64,000 nucleotides of DNA from Escarpia spicata (lineage: Eukaryota > Annelida > Polychaeta > Sabellida > Siboglinidae). Under the pieces are notes generated by a model. The model did not search any database. It had not been told where the DNA came from and was given only the letters and a program-made list of their open reading frames with translations. This document shows positions 33,949 to 45,661 of the stretch, in pieces. The DNA lies in NCBI GenBank assembly GCA_963995525.1, contig OZ023205.1, forward strand, positions 65,978,621-66,042,620, given 5' to 3'. The position numbers were made by a program, and so were the translations under genes. The stretch's first letter is position 1, and each line of letters opens with the position of its first letter.

Positions 33949-36010
33949 ATATGTGTTCTTACTTTTAAGATAAAGCCACTACTGTGGACCGTTTTACTGA
34001 TATTTTATAAGCTCATAAGCCCGAATTTGCTGTTTAAAATTATTTTGTTTCTTAGCAGTGGGTTTGTACACTTACAACTGTCAACGCCAGGAGGGGCCAC
34101 CGCGACACTTTCGTCGCTGTTCTAGAACTAGATTGCCCGCGCAGTCGACATCTCGTTGATATCCCACTCATGGCGGGGGGGGGGGGGGGGGGGGGTCGTG
34201 AGTTCGAGAATTAATTTGCAGCTTGCCAGTTAAAAGGAAACAAAATGCATTTGTGTGGATCATTAGTGTGGATCATGTACATAAAAGATTTAATACAAAC
34301 TAAGTATTTGAAAATATAATCAACAATACCACGCCAGTATTTCAGTAGGTATGATTTTTGAACGCATAACTACCGTGTTTCATGGACAGCGCCATTTTGG
34401 CTGGTAAACCTATCTCATAACTTCCTGATTCAATAGCAACATTTTGTTTTGTTAATATTATGTTTGATTACCAAACTCAAACAACGAAGAAAGCAATTAC
34501 AAATATTCAGTCATTTTATATTAACCATATTAAATATTGAAATGTTATCAAACATTCTGAACAGTTTTTCAACCCCACACAAACAGCCTCATAAAAGTCT
34601 ACCGAACCCTATTCCATGTCATGTGTTCAACACATGTCGACACGGCCACTTCGCGATAAACAAAATGCTGCTCGTTTATTGGTCTTTTATCCGCGTCATG
34701 AACAAAGGTTTAATTAGAACCTTCCACCTAGAGACCACATTTTTAGTAAACCACTGACGTGAAAATTAGTATTGTAGATGCAAATGGTTAATTTCTATGA
34801 CCTCGTTTAGGTGCATGACACCAAAAAGTTGCCTTTGTTTCCCTTTAGATGGATGCAGTGTCTATCTCCTTGCGAGCAGACGCTGGACAAAAGGCGGTTG
34901 GCGTTTCTTGCTAAGTGTGTCAAAACCAGCACTATCGTCTGTCTTACCAGTGTGGACGGTGTAATTCAAGCGCAAGCAAGTGCTTGACGTTAGTGGTCCT
35001 AGGTTTCCCGCCACGATTCTCACGGGGTTGCTGATGCTGACATCCTTTAATGACCTACTTGATTTCGTTAATCCGCTAACCTTGGGGTATTGCAAGTGCA
35101 TCTCCTGCGGGGTGCCGAAGGCCACTCGCATCTTTCTGTGTTCATTCGCTCCTTGGACCATTTACCTCTGATCTACAAATTGGCGATGTATTTTTCCAAA
35201 GCCGATGTCTGTCTCTCTTACGTTAGGGAACATTGAGCGGTGATCTCCAGATGGTGCCAATGTAATTGCGATAATTAATGCATTTGATTCGTTGCTCCGC
35301 GGTGAGGTAGTATACGTGTACTTGTGTGTGCACTGCTGCACCACCGCAGTGCGCAGTGCTCTGCATGTGTGTGCACCGTAACATCAGGGAGGAGACCTGT
35401 GCGTAGTACCATTGTGCTGGATCGTCATATGATGTCAGTGAGGCAACACCAGCCGTAAACTGACATAAATCAATGAAACAAGATATATTTCGTTAGCAAT
35501 TGTAGTAATAATAATGGTACTATTTAAAAGTAATAATCGTAATGGTGGTCCCAAAGACAGAAGTTCACTGCGTCCTTTTTGCCGTTGAGTCAAACACGTC
35601 GTTGTGCCATTCACTTCTCCTGTGGCATTCAAATCTCCATAAATCATGTCGTACGATTCTAATTTGTTGACACCTATTTTACGCGGCCGTTAAAGCGGCG
35701 ATGTTCGGCAGTGCCGTTATGGCTTCACACCCTGTGGTCCTAACAGAATGTGACACGACACAGCAATGGCACAGTCGCAGCAGCGGTTAATGATGCGCAA
35801 CCTGAAAGGATGTCACCGCGTAATAAAGTTATAACAATTGATGCAAACGCGTGCGAATACCTCACGAGCACGAGGAAATCTGCTAAACAAGATCACGGTT
35901 CATAGTGTAGCAAGCAGTAGCAATAGTAGGAGCGGAAGTAGGGCCAGACCAGCAGACGTAGCAGCAGTAGTAGCTAGAGCAGCAGTAGTTAGAGTAACAG
36001 TAACCGTAAC
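33949..36010. other. No recognised gene
   Basis: It contains a 21-base G run at 34175-34195, followed by a box-B-like GAGTTCGAG. A 99-codon minus frame and a 63-codon plus frame overlap at 34862-35171. No known family is recognised. Confidence 0.4.
34175..34195. repeat. Poly-G tract
   Basis: Twenty-one consecutive G residues. Such a run can form a G-quadruplex and is prone to sequencing error. Confidence 0.9.
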
Positions 36011-36026
36011 AGTAGTAGCTGCAGCC

Positions 36027-36894
<868 letters not shown>

Positions 36895-37012
36895 GGCTAT
36901 TATTATTATTACTATTATTGTTATTAGTAATATTATTATTATTATTATTATGGTAACGACAATAGTAATGATGATTATGATGATGGTGGTAATGATGACG
37001 ACGATGATGTAA
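36895..37012. repeat. ATT/ATG trinucleotide-rich sequence
   Basis: Interrupted TTATTATTA and ATGATGATG repeats. The 69-codon open frame is compositional. Confidence 0.85.
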
Positions 37013-38043
37013 TTTCAAAAACTGCTGGTCTTAAAAACGTTGTTACTATTTATTATTATAAACAAGCGAGGACCGGACCGTCTCGTTTTAAAGTGACACT
37101 ATTGAATTTACATTAAAACAAATTTTTTTTAAAAGAGCTAACACAATAAATAAGCTAAATATCTAGTATAGTGTTAAAGTACCAAAGACAAGCCGCTGAC
37201 TGATTCTGTTTCTCTAGATAATTCTGCGACAGAATTCGTTTAAGACAACTTTAGCATTACGGAAGCATTTCAAACGAATGAACGATCCAATTGAAGTCAA
37301 CGCTCTGAATATATGTGAATTGTTGTTAGTATCATTTGCAGCATCGCAGTGGTTAAATCGTGTAACTTTGATAGCTGTGATTGACCACACCTCAAACGCC
37401 GACTAGCTTACTCCTACTGCTTCTGGGGAGGTATAGGGGCGCTATCGTATAAGTGTACATTGCTCATGTGTATTGTTTGTAAGTGTCGCTTTATTTCTTA
37501 ATTCTGGAACGAATGCGTGAAGAAGGTGCTCGGACAGCACCAAGTACAACCGACGAGGACTCGTGTCTTGTTTGAGTCGGCTGACTGTGCCCTCCTCGGT
37601 TCTCCTTTGTCTTAACCTAATTTATGAAAGGCGCAAACTTGTTTTATCATGTTTTGACTGTCGTACTGCTTGGTTGTGCGTGCGTGCACGCGTGCTTGCG
37701 TGCGTGAGTGCGTGCTTGCGTGCGTGCTTGCGTGCGTGCGGGCGCGCGTGCATTGTGTCTTCTTCGGATCCCACTTCAAACATACGCGATACGTGACACA
37801 CCAAAATTATTGGCTAACATTGCAGTGGTATACGTTTATTTACCGATACCTTGTATTAATGTGCGTATGAGTATATTTATTTATTTATTTATTTGTATAT
37901 AATATATATATATATATATTTATATATACAGTATATATATATACGTTTATATTTTCCTACAATAATACCATAATATTATGTAATTTAATAAACAATTACA
38001 AATCGCAGCGAAAAAAAATGCAACGCATTGCAATTATACTGCC
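37013..38043. other. No recognised gene; (TGCG)n and TA-rich tracts
   Basis: A TGCGTGCG tract lies at about 37676-37750 and a TTTA/TATATA tract at about 37877-37945. No gene. Confidence 0.5.
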
Positions 38044-38113
38044 AAATATTATTTGTCAACAATTGTCTGAACGAAACTAATTCCCTTCAGACAATTGTTG
38101 ACAAATAATATTT
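38044..38113. repeat. Perfect 28-bp inverted repeat (hairpin, 14-nt loop)
   Basis: 38044-38071 is the exact reverse complement of 38086-38113, separated by CGAAACTAATTCCC. The stem is AT-rich. See findings. Confidence 0.9.
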
Positions 38114-38328
38114 TTAAGACTTCTTAGACGTCGCCAGGACAAAGTTAGTGACACCGACACCACTGTTAAAGTTCTTGCTGTCAGGCTGTCGTTACTTGTT
38201 GAAGATCACTGCTGGTATATATAGTTCTTGCAGTCAGACTAACGTCACGAATTGGTAGCCCTTGGCTGGTATAATTTTTAGAATAAGTATAACTGAAGAC
38301 CTAAGCTGATATAATCCTTATAGTTTCC

Positions 38329-38790
38329 TGACGTCACACGCCCAAGGCTGGTAGATTTATTGAAGTAAGTATGATGTCACTTGTTGAAGAACTAAGCTGA
38401 TCCTGTTCTTGAAGTAAGTATGACGTCACTTGTTGAAGACCATGGTAGGTAATACAGTTCTTGCAGTAAGCATGACGTCACTTGTTGAAGACCATGATGG
38501 GTAATGTAGTTTTTTGTAGTAAGTATGACGCTACTTGTTGAAGACCATGAGAGGTAATATAGTTCTTGCAGTAAGCATGACTTCACTTGTTGAAGACCGT
38601 GGTAGGTAATAATTTAATTATAGTTCTTGCAGTAAGCATGACGTCACTTGTTGAAGACCATGGCAGGTAATATAGTTCTTGCAGCAAGTATGACGTCACT
38701 TGTTGAAGACCATGACGGGTAATGTAGTTATTGTAGTAAGTACGACGTTACTTGTTGAAGACCGTGGGAGGTGGTATAGTTCTTCCAGGT
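38329..38790. repeat. 52-bp tandem array carrying CRE (TGACGTCA) sites
   Basis: About eight imperfect units of roughly 52 bp contain CACTTGTTGAAGACCATG and TAGTTCTTGCAGTAAG. Exact TGACGTCA palindromes occur at 38329, 38421, 38473, 38639 and 38691, with one-base variants in the other units. Earlier, weaker units extend back to about 38160. Confidence 0.9.
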
Positions 38791-39500
38791 GTAGTTCTTA
38801 CGCGCGATCTTCTCGATCACTCGTACAACATTGACGTAACAGGAGCTGCGGAAGAACAGAACACCGATCTATAATTCAACAGCAAGACATCACAGTTTCG
38901 GAAATGCAAAGAACTGGTACAATATGGTGTTGATCAGAGCAATTGTTTTGATTGATTTTATTATTGTCTAGGCAAGTGTACAAAGGCAAACGTTCACATT
39001 TCTTTTGTGGTGTGTTCTCTGTGTACAGATGCACGGTTTTACTAGAAATTAATCGAATCTCCAGGTCACGAGTGAGTCCCTGTTAGTCCTAAATTGCATT
39101 TCGATATCATTCAAAAAAAGAAACGAGTCTCTAGCTTTTGACGCATTCACTCCCTTATTAGTTCCCTGTCCGTTCAGATAAAATGCTACGATCTCTTATA
39201 ATCATATTTAATGCACAGTAATGAAAACTTCTAATTTATAGTTTTATACTTGTCTTACTAATTCTTAATAAGAACTCTAGCTGGCAAGTTTATCTTGTAT
39301 GAACTGTGTTTTCTCGTTTTATTAAACCTGAACTGCCATTAAATATACCCGTAATTTCCACTGGACATTACACACGGTCTGCACATTATGACATAATTAC
39401 GGCCCGAAGTAGGTAAAATACTGCAGTGTGAACGTCTAATTAAACATGCATCCATTCATCTAATTACACGCAGATTTGAATTGAACCCGTTTTTGTGTCG
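38791..39500. other. No recognised gene
   Basis: AT-rich. Nothing supported. Confidence 0.4.
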
Positions 39501-39503
39501 GCG

Positions 39504-39686
39504 TTAATTAAGACATTTGCATGCGGCATTTGTTGAATCCGACCAGCTGCTCGCCGCACGGGGGGTGTACTGGGGGTCCGTCGAGGGGGACCCGTCATAA
39601 AACATCACACATCCATTATCCCCATCAGGACAGGTGTGACGCTGGGTGACGGTGATTATGCACGCGATTGCGAGTGTCGCATACAT
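39504..39686 (-). CDS. Hypothetical small secreted cysteine peptide
   Basis: A single-exon frame of 60 codons from the ATG at 39686 to TAA at 39504. It starts MYATLAIACIITVTQ, which looks like a short signal peptide. A mature part of about 45 residues follows with four Cys (HTCPDGDNGC near its N-terminus, AACKCLN at its C-terminus) and a Ser/Thr/Pro-rich middle. GC is higher than in the flanks. I do not recognise a family and have no splice or promoter evidence, so it may be chance. Confidence 0.25.
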   Translation of the reverse strand: MYATLAIACIITVTQRHTCPDGDNGCVMFYDGSPSTDPQYTPRAASSWSDSTNAACKCLN

Positions 39687-39689
39687 GAT

Positions 39690-40232
39690 CACAGCACGGC
39701 CGACTGTTCACTTTAAGCGCGACAATGCTGGTTTATTGCTCAAGGAGCAAAAACGCGGTATAATTAGCATAATTAACGCGATTGTTGTCAAGGGCTCGTG
39801 ACCCGTCGTTGTGGGTCTCGCCACGACTAGCGCCTCGACTGCGCTTATTAAGTTCACAGCGGTGTGTCGCGCTGCAGCTTTGTCTTCGGCGCGGTCACGT
39901 GGTCACTGAACGCCGCGGTGCGTGTTTGCAGGTGATTAAAGAAGCGCCCGGCAAAACAAAGATGTTTCCTGCCGCGTATGCGTGTTCAAAATTATTCTGT
40001 CGTTCACATGGGTGACGTCTGTTGCTTTAGCACCACCCTGTGAATTCGTGGGCAATATAATGGACGTTTTTTTCTCGATTTTTCTGCATCTGTTATGTGG
40101 TGTCGTTATTAGTTTCTCTTGGATTTGATCAACCCAGAAAATTTGTTCATAATTAAAACGATCCATACATTGTAAATGTCATTAAAAAAATACATGAGTG
40201 TCGTTAATTGTTTTCTTGTAGGCTAACATTAA
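39690..40232. other. No recognised gene
   Basis: GC-richer to about 39950, with a 77-codon plus frame that matches nothing I know. Confidence 0.35.
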
Positions 40233-40389
40233 TAGGCGAGCAGCAAATCCCCAAAATGCTTTATTTTAGGAATTTAAATGCCCCCCCGCTCATACACACA
40301 CCCAAATGTTATACCATTTGAAAGCTCTACATATCCCGGTCCTAACGAGGCATGTTGTAAAGCTGCCAAATGGTGCAATAAGCGTGAAT

Positions 40390-41160
40390 CCAAGGTCACC
40401 GTCAAATGATGAATTTTCGAAATTGTGCGCTTCCGCAATCGTCTTAACATTACAATGGTCGCATATCTACTTTACTTAATTAACAGATGGCCAAATGTTT
40501 GGAACGTTTATTGTCTCCCCGTCAAAATGCGATACGATATGGAGGTGTTACTTGATATGGTACGAGTGGAGCTAAGGTCAAACAAGGTCACCGTGAAATG
40601 ATGAATATTCGATTTGTTTGCAATTTCTATGTATGAGTCATATACTGTATGAAAGAACCATTTCTCCCCATAAAAATGAGATATGACTTGGAGCTGCTAG
40701 TTGACGGAGTAGGCGTGGAGCGACGATCAAACAGAGTCACCGTTCGAAATTGTGTCATCCCGCAAAGGTCATACAATATAAATGGTTGCGTATATCTACT
40801 TTGCTTATCTATGTATAGCAATGTCGTATACTACTGGAAAGCCAACTGTCTCCAGTAAAAATAAGATACGAGGCTGAGCTATCAAGTGGTGCAGTGAGTG
40901 TAAAGTGAAGATTAAATAAGGTCACCATCAAACGACGAATGTTCAAAACTACGCCACTCCACAAAAGTTCTACATTTTCAATGGTTGCGTAGCTACTTTA
41001 TCGACCTGTCATGTTACATACCGTTTGAAAGCGTATTGTATCCGCGTCAAAATGAGGTATTGCAAGGAGTTGCAAAATGGTGCTCTAACTGTGGAGTGCA
41101 GGTTAAACAAGGTCATCGTCAAAAGATGAATTTTCAAAATTATGTCTTTCCACAGATAAT
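40390..41160 (+). repeat. Subrepeats of the left fold-back arm
   Basis: The GGTCACCGTCAAATGATGAA-like core recurs at about 40395, 40581, 40735, 40918 and 41110, spaced 150-190 bp. Between cores are conserved blocks such as GGTTGCGTATATCTACTTTG and GTCAAAATGAGATACGA. Units are diverged from each other more than each is from its mirror in the other arm. Confidence 0.8.
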
Positions 41161-41462
41161 AGGTTAGCCAACATGTGATGTTATACTTCTAACTGCATTT
41201 TGGTTAATGGCAGAAATTCTTGCTAGATCCATTACACAAGGAATAAGAAAATAGATGTATGTGGATGCCATCCTCGATTCTGAAGGTTATTTGAATGTCT
41301 CAAACTTGTATCAAAATATTTGTATTAATAATATTAATTGACATCTTCTTGTACACACCGTTGCGTAAACCTCTACTCGCAAAACATTTGATCAACTTTC
41401 AGATGTTTTGAGGAACGAAATAATTCAAAATCTCATGGAGGAATCCAAATTTCATGATCTGA

Positions 41463-41826
41463 TTGACATACGTGGAAACTATGGAGATCATCCTGGACAT
41501 AATCATGGCTGAGAAGATTGGCAGCTTTATAGAACCTTTCGCTGCAATTATACATTGGCTAACCATCTACGATCACACAAGCCATGCCCTCAAGATGGAG
41601 AACAATTTCTCTGGCATATGTGAAACACCCCGAGAAGACGGCACCAGAGGCTCATGCAGTATTCATTAAAGGATATTTTATTGTGAAGAAAACCAAAAGG
41701 CGCTTCAATCAAGTGCCTCCTGATCAGGCAACTGAGCCAATTACTAGCACATGCAGGATGCATAATGGTATCACCGGCATTATGAAAATCGATCGAGCCA
41801 GTTGGCCGAGCCGCCCTGTATTTTGA
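41463..41826 (+). pseudogene. Left-arm fragment of the transposon-like ORF
   Basis: In two frames the plus strand reads MEIILDIIMAEKIGSFIEPF, then IYDHTSHALKM, KGYFIVKKTKRRFNQVPPDQ, ATEPIT and MHNGITGI. The F-x-V-K-K-T...F...DQ-x-x-E block parallels HFVVQKTQHMF...IDQCHEQ in the pseudogene at 19.5-21.7 kb, indicating the same protein superfamily. The acidic EAD/DAD core lies further C-terminal and is absent here. Frameshifted and truncated. Confidence 0.6.
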
Positions 41827-41999
41827 GTGTCATCCACAGACGTCTACAATAGGGGCTAGCCGCGTTCACATAGGCATTCTGATATTTTATTCCTCATATA
41901 TGTGTCGATATGAGATGATATGGCTATATATTCACAGCCTGTAAGCAAATCTTTGCGTGGTGATTAGTGTGTGTAATATAAAGAGTTGTAGGGTGGAGG

Positions 42000-42700
42000 G
42001 TAGGGTAGCATCGTCAGACGCAAAGAGTTGGATCCTGACAGGATCGATGGTTTGCTACTCACGAGCGAGTGCCATAAAATAGATGACACACAACATGTCC
42101 AGCCCGTGCAAGTTCCCCATCGTGACCAACTCCCTTGACAAGGAGCTGGTTGGTTCTGGACATTGTTGGCAAGCTCGATGTCTTCACATGACCACAAAAG
42201 GCTGATGTTGAATTTCTGTTGATGCGTGGAACCTGAGCAGGTTATCATTCGCAGGTTGTATAAGTCTTAGATTGTTCCTGGAAGTTCCAAGGGTTTACGA
42301 ATTCCAGCCGTACCAAGACACTGGGCAGTTATACCTTTGCTGTTGAGTTCATGTCACCTCCAAATGTGGCTATAGACAGCGGGACTGGGGATAGCTAAAG
42401 CTTCATGGTATTCACCATATTTACTATTCGTCGAGTAGTGACACCGTTGACCTATCGCTTTAACAGCTTTCTGTCAACTTTGGTAGTGTTTTGTACACTG
42501 TGTAGGTGCAAATGTTTGTGAACGTAGTTTCCTCGGTGCGTCATGAAACCATGTAGTTTCTTCAACCAAACGTTGTTTCACGGTGATGATAACCTACTAT
42601 GTTTCTTAGTCTTTAGTTGTTGAATGAGTTTACTATTGACCACGCCATTTGAAGCAGAGTATTTCGTTACCATAGGTACTAAAGGCATGTCATTACTCTG
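42000..42700. other. Unrepeated centre of the fold-back element
   Basis: A 94-codon minus frame (41964-42248) is open but I do not recognise the product. Otherwise non-coding. Confidence 0.35.
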
Positions 42701-42704
42701 TGGG

Positions 42705-43380
42705 TCAATCCGGTTTCTGTTGTAGGCTCCTGTATGGAGTCAGCGACGATATTGCTGACATACACACGCTTGACAGGAAAGCAACTCCGTCGACAGGGAG
42801 CAAAACAGTGGTGTAAAAGGTCAGTACTCTTGCGTCTGTGACCATCGCTCCCACCTGTAAGTCAGTATTTCTATATTCACCGTCAGTTCCTCTGAACACA
42901 CCAACAACTTTGTGACAAGTTTATTTGGGTCATCAGCGTCACGCTTCCATGCTTCATCTGCCATCAGAGCAATTGAACGTAGTCTCTTCTTCGTCGTCTT
43001 CCATATTGAAGAGGGGGGATCTTGAGTACTGTGACATTCGTAATCGTTCTGACCAAAACGTATCCCTAGTTTGATCGTTCCGTGTAAGGCCGATGATGCC
43101 ATTATGTATATATCAATTCAGTTGGCTGATCAGCTGGAATTAGATTAAAGGGCCTTTTGGTTTTCTTCAAAGCAAAGTTTCCTTTAAAGAATACTGCAAG
43201 AATCTCTGGTGCTGTCGTCTAGTTGTATTTCACTTCTGCCAGAGAGACTGTTCTCCATCTGGAGAGCATAGTTTGTATGGTCGTAGATGGTTAGCCAATG
43301 TATAATTTCAGCGAAAGATTCTATATAGCTGCCAATCGTCGATGATGATGTCCAACATAATCTCCATAATTTAAATAAAT
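42705..43380 (-). pseudogene. Right-arm fragment of the transposon-like ORF
   Basis: In minus sense the segment starts with MEIMLDII (about 43370), mirroring the left arm. It continues through KTKRPFN-like sense and NGIIGLTRNDQTRDTF, then WSERLRMSQYSR and FNMEDDEEET, to a region with DEAWKRDADDPNKLVTKLLV. The G-I-I-G-x-T-R-N-D block is a hallmark I remember from the same uncharacterised family. Several frameshifts; not functional. It reaches further C-terminal than the left-arm copy. Confidence 0.6.
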
Positions 43381-43859
43381 AATAGTAATGAATAATTTGA
43401 ATATGGAATAAGTAATAAATAGTATTGTATCAACGGAAATATATACAAACAGGCTTACAAAGAATAATTGAGTATGTAAAACATTTTGGTGTACGCAATA
43501 AACATTGAGAAGATCACGTTTTTTGGTTAGATTATCCTATATATTTATCAGTAAATTCAAAGTTCAACATCTGAAGCACTGACAATACATGTACAAATCA
43601 TAAAATATTTGGTGTTACGCAATGATGTGTACAAGAAGATCAAGTCAATTAATTAATACAAATATTTGAATACAATTTTGAGTTTGTGACATTCAAATAA
43701 CCTTCAAAATCGAGGGTGGTATTCACATACACCTAACTTCTTACACATGGTGTGATTAATCTAGCAATAATTCATGCCATTAATAAAAACAAAGTTAAAA
43801 GTATAACATCACATGTTGGCTACTATTACCTACTACCTGCGGAAAGGCATAATTTCGAA

Positions 43860-44650
43860 AATTCATCTTTTGACGATGACCACAGTTAGAGCACCGTTTT
43901 GCAACTCCTTGCAATACCTCAGTTTGACTCGGATGCAATACGCTTTCAAACGGTATGTAACATGGCCTAGTCCCCGTCGTATCCCATTTTTACGGAGAAA
44001 CAGTTGGCTTTCCAATGGTATACGACGTTGCCATGAATATGTAAGCAAAGTAGAGATATGCAACCATTTATATTGTATGTCGTTTGCGGGATGACACTTC
44101 GAACATTTATTACTTGACGGTGACTTTGTTTGATCATCGCTCCTCACCTACTCCTTCAACTGACAGCTCCAAGTCATATCTCATGATGGGGAGAAATGGT
44201 TCTATCACATAGTATATGACTCGTACTTATCTCATGATGGGGAGAAATGGTTCTATCACATAGTATATGACTCGTACATATCAATGAAGTAGTTGCAGGG
44301 TCGTTGTAACTTTATGGCTTTCGTGGTATTGCAAAAAATCGAATGTTCATAATTTCACGGTGACTTTGTTTGACCTTAGTTCCACTCGTACCATATCAGG
44401 TAACACCTCCATATTGTACCTCATTTTGACAGGGAGACAATTGGCTTTCCATGAATATATTACTTGGCCATCTGATAATTAATTAAAGTAGATATGCTAT
44501 CATTGATATGTTAAGACGATTGAGGAAGCGCACAATTTCGAAAATTCATCATTTAACGGTGATCTTGTTTGACCTTGGATTCACGCTTAATGTACCACTC
44601 GGCAGCTCTATGACAGGCCTCGTCGGGACAGGGAGATGTAGAGCTTCCAA
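43860..44650 (-). repeat. Subrepeats of the right fold-back arm
   Basis: Mirror images of the left-arm units. A recent tandem duplication of about 51 bp, with TCATGATGGGGAGAAATGG, is seen at 44176-44277 only in this arm. Confidence 0.8.
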
Positions 44651-44722
44651 ATGTTATAAAATTGGGGTGCGTGTATGGGGAACATTTAAATCGGTCCAAT
44701 AGTTGGTTCTACCGCTCGCCTA

Positions 44723-45610
44723 TAAGAGGGATGTCTATAAAGTAAATCGTATATAACATGCATAAATTAAAACAGTGTCATTTGGAGAATGTTAAAGTGG
44801 GCCTAATTTGATTTCAAAATAGTTCCTAGGTGTGTGAGATCAGTCGGTATGCCTGATTGTTTTTTTTATAATTAAATTAAACATATAAAAGTGTCGTAAA
44901 GCGTGATATGCTATAACAAAACAAATACCATATATTATACGTTTTTATCATAGTGCATTCAACGTTAATTCCATTAGCATTTTCTGCGCGCACATATGCG
45001 TTTGCTTTCTGCGTAGGAACGTTCTCAATCTTATCAGATATTCATTAACATGGAACCATAAAATTCTCGTTAGCCTGTCGTCACAAACTACATTTAAATT
45101 ACCACACCAATATCAGGTAGACCTGCGATTTCAGTCAAATTGTAATAAAATACGTAGTACATCCAGACAAAACCCCTTTGCCTGCTGAGTCAATATGTGT
45201 AAGTTTCCAGAATGAGTTGCTTCCTGTTGAGTCGGTTGCAAAACGATATAGTCACTTAAAAACCATTTTCTTAGAACCTTCATGATTTAAGATACCCGTT
45301 GCAATAACAAAACCGAGAAACTGTACCTGATGATATTATTGTGTTTTACTAATTTAATGTAACACAAAACCTCAGGCGAACTGAGCGTATAATCACAATA
45401 ATGCTTGCACAATATGTCATATAACCACTGGACGTATGGGGAAAGGCCCGTGAGCCATTTTTCAGGTTTTCAGCGATAACCCAAAATGTAATACAGTTTA
45501 AAAAAAAAAAATTAGGAACTCTATCATATAAATGTGTATGTTCTTTAGAATGATCATGTAATCGGTGATGTTGAATGTGTCAATTTCCAAATAAATGCAA
45601 ATTAGTTTAG
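44723..45610. other. No recognised gene
   Basis: AT-rich. Nothing supported. Confidence 0.4.
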
Positions 45611-45621
45611 GCATGTGAGGT

Positions 45622-45661
45622 GGCTCTAGGGATCCCCAACCATGTGGGGGTCCCTTGAGCC
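45622..45661. repeat. Short GC-rich hairpin
   Basis: GGCTCTAGGGATCCCC and GGGGGTCCCTTGAGCC can pair over 16 positions with one mismatch and one G-T pair, leaving an 8-nt loop. It stands out in AT-rich DNA. Confidence 0.6.

Larger units (their letters stand above)
40233..44722. mobile_element. Fold-back element with long subrepeat-built inverted arms
   Basis: The two ends, TAGGCGAGC at 40233 and its reverse complement at 44722, open a long imperfect inverted repeat. The left arm 40233 to about 41800 matches the right arm 44722 back to about 43070. The outer part of each arm (about 950 bp) consists of roughly 185-bp tandem subrepeats with a GGTCACCGTCAAATGATGAA core. The inner parts are AT-rich and then carry homologous ORF fragments pointing inward. 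The middle (about 41830-43060) is not repeated. This resembles Foldback-type elements, or two inverted copies fused by deletion. No target-site duplication is evident. Confidence 0.75.

Noticed and set aside
32145..33950. Minus-strand frames of 282 and 309 codons
   Set aside because: Antisense of the 51-bp array; kept open by the 3-divisible period.
30416..34000. CRISPR-like appearance of regular repeats
   Set aside because: Units are head to tail without unique spacers, and the context is a eukaryotic genome without cas genes.
34120..34140. TTCTAGAACTAG, similar to a cloning-vector polylinker
   Set aside because: Only about ten bases match, and no other vector sequence is nearby; chance palindrome.
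34170..34215. tRNA-like or SINE B box (GAGTTCGAG) after the G run
   Set aside because: No box A at the right spacing and no cloverleaf.
41964..42248. 94-codon minus frame in the fold-back centre
   Set aside because: No recognisable motif; could be a fragment of the element but cannot be supported.
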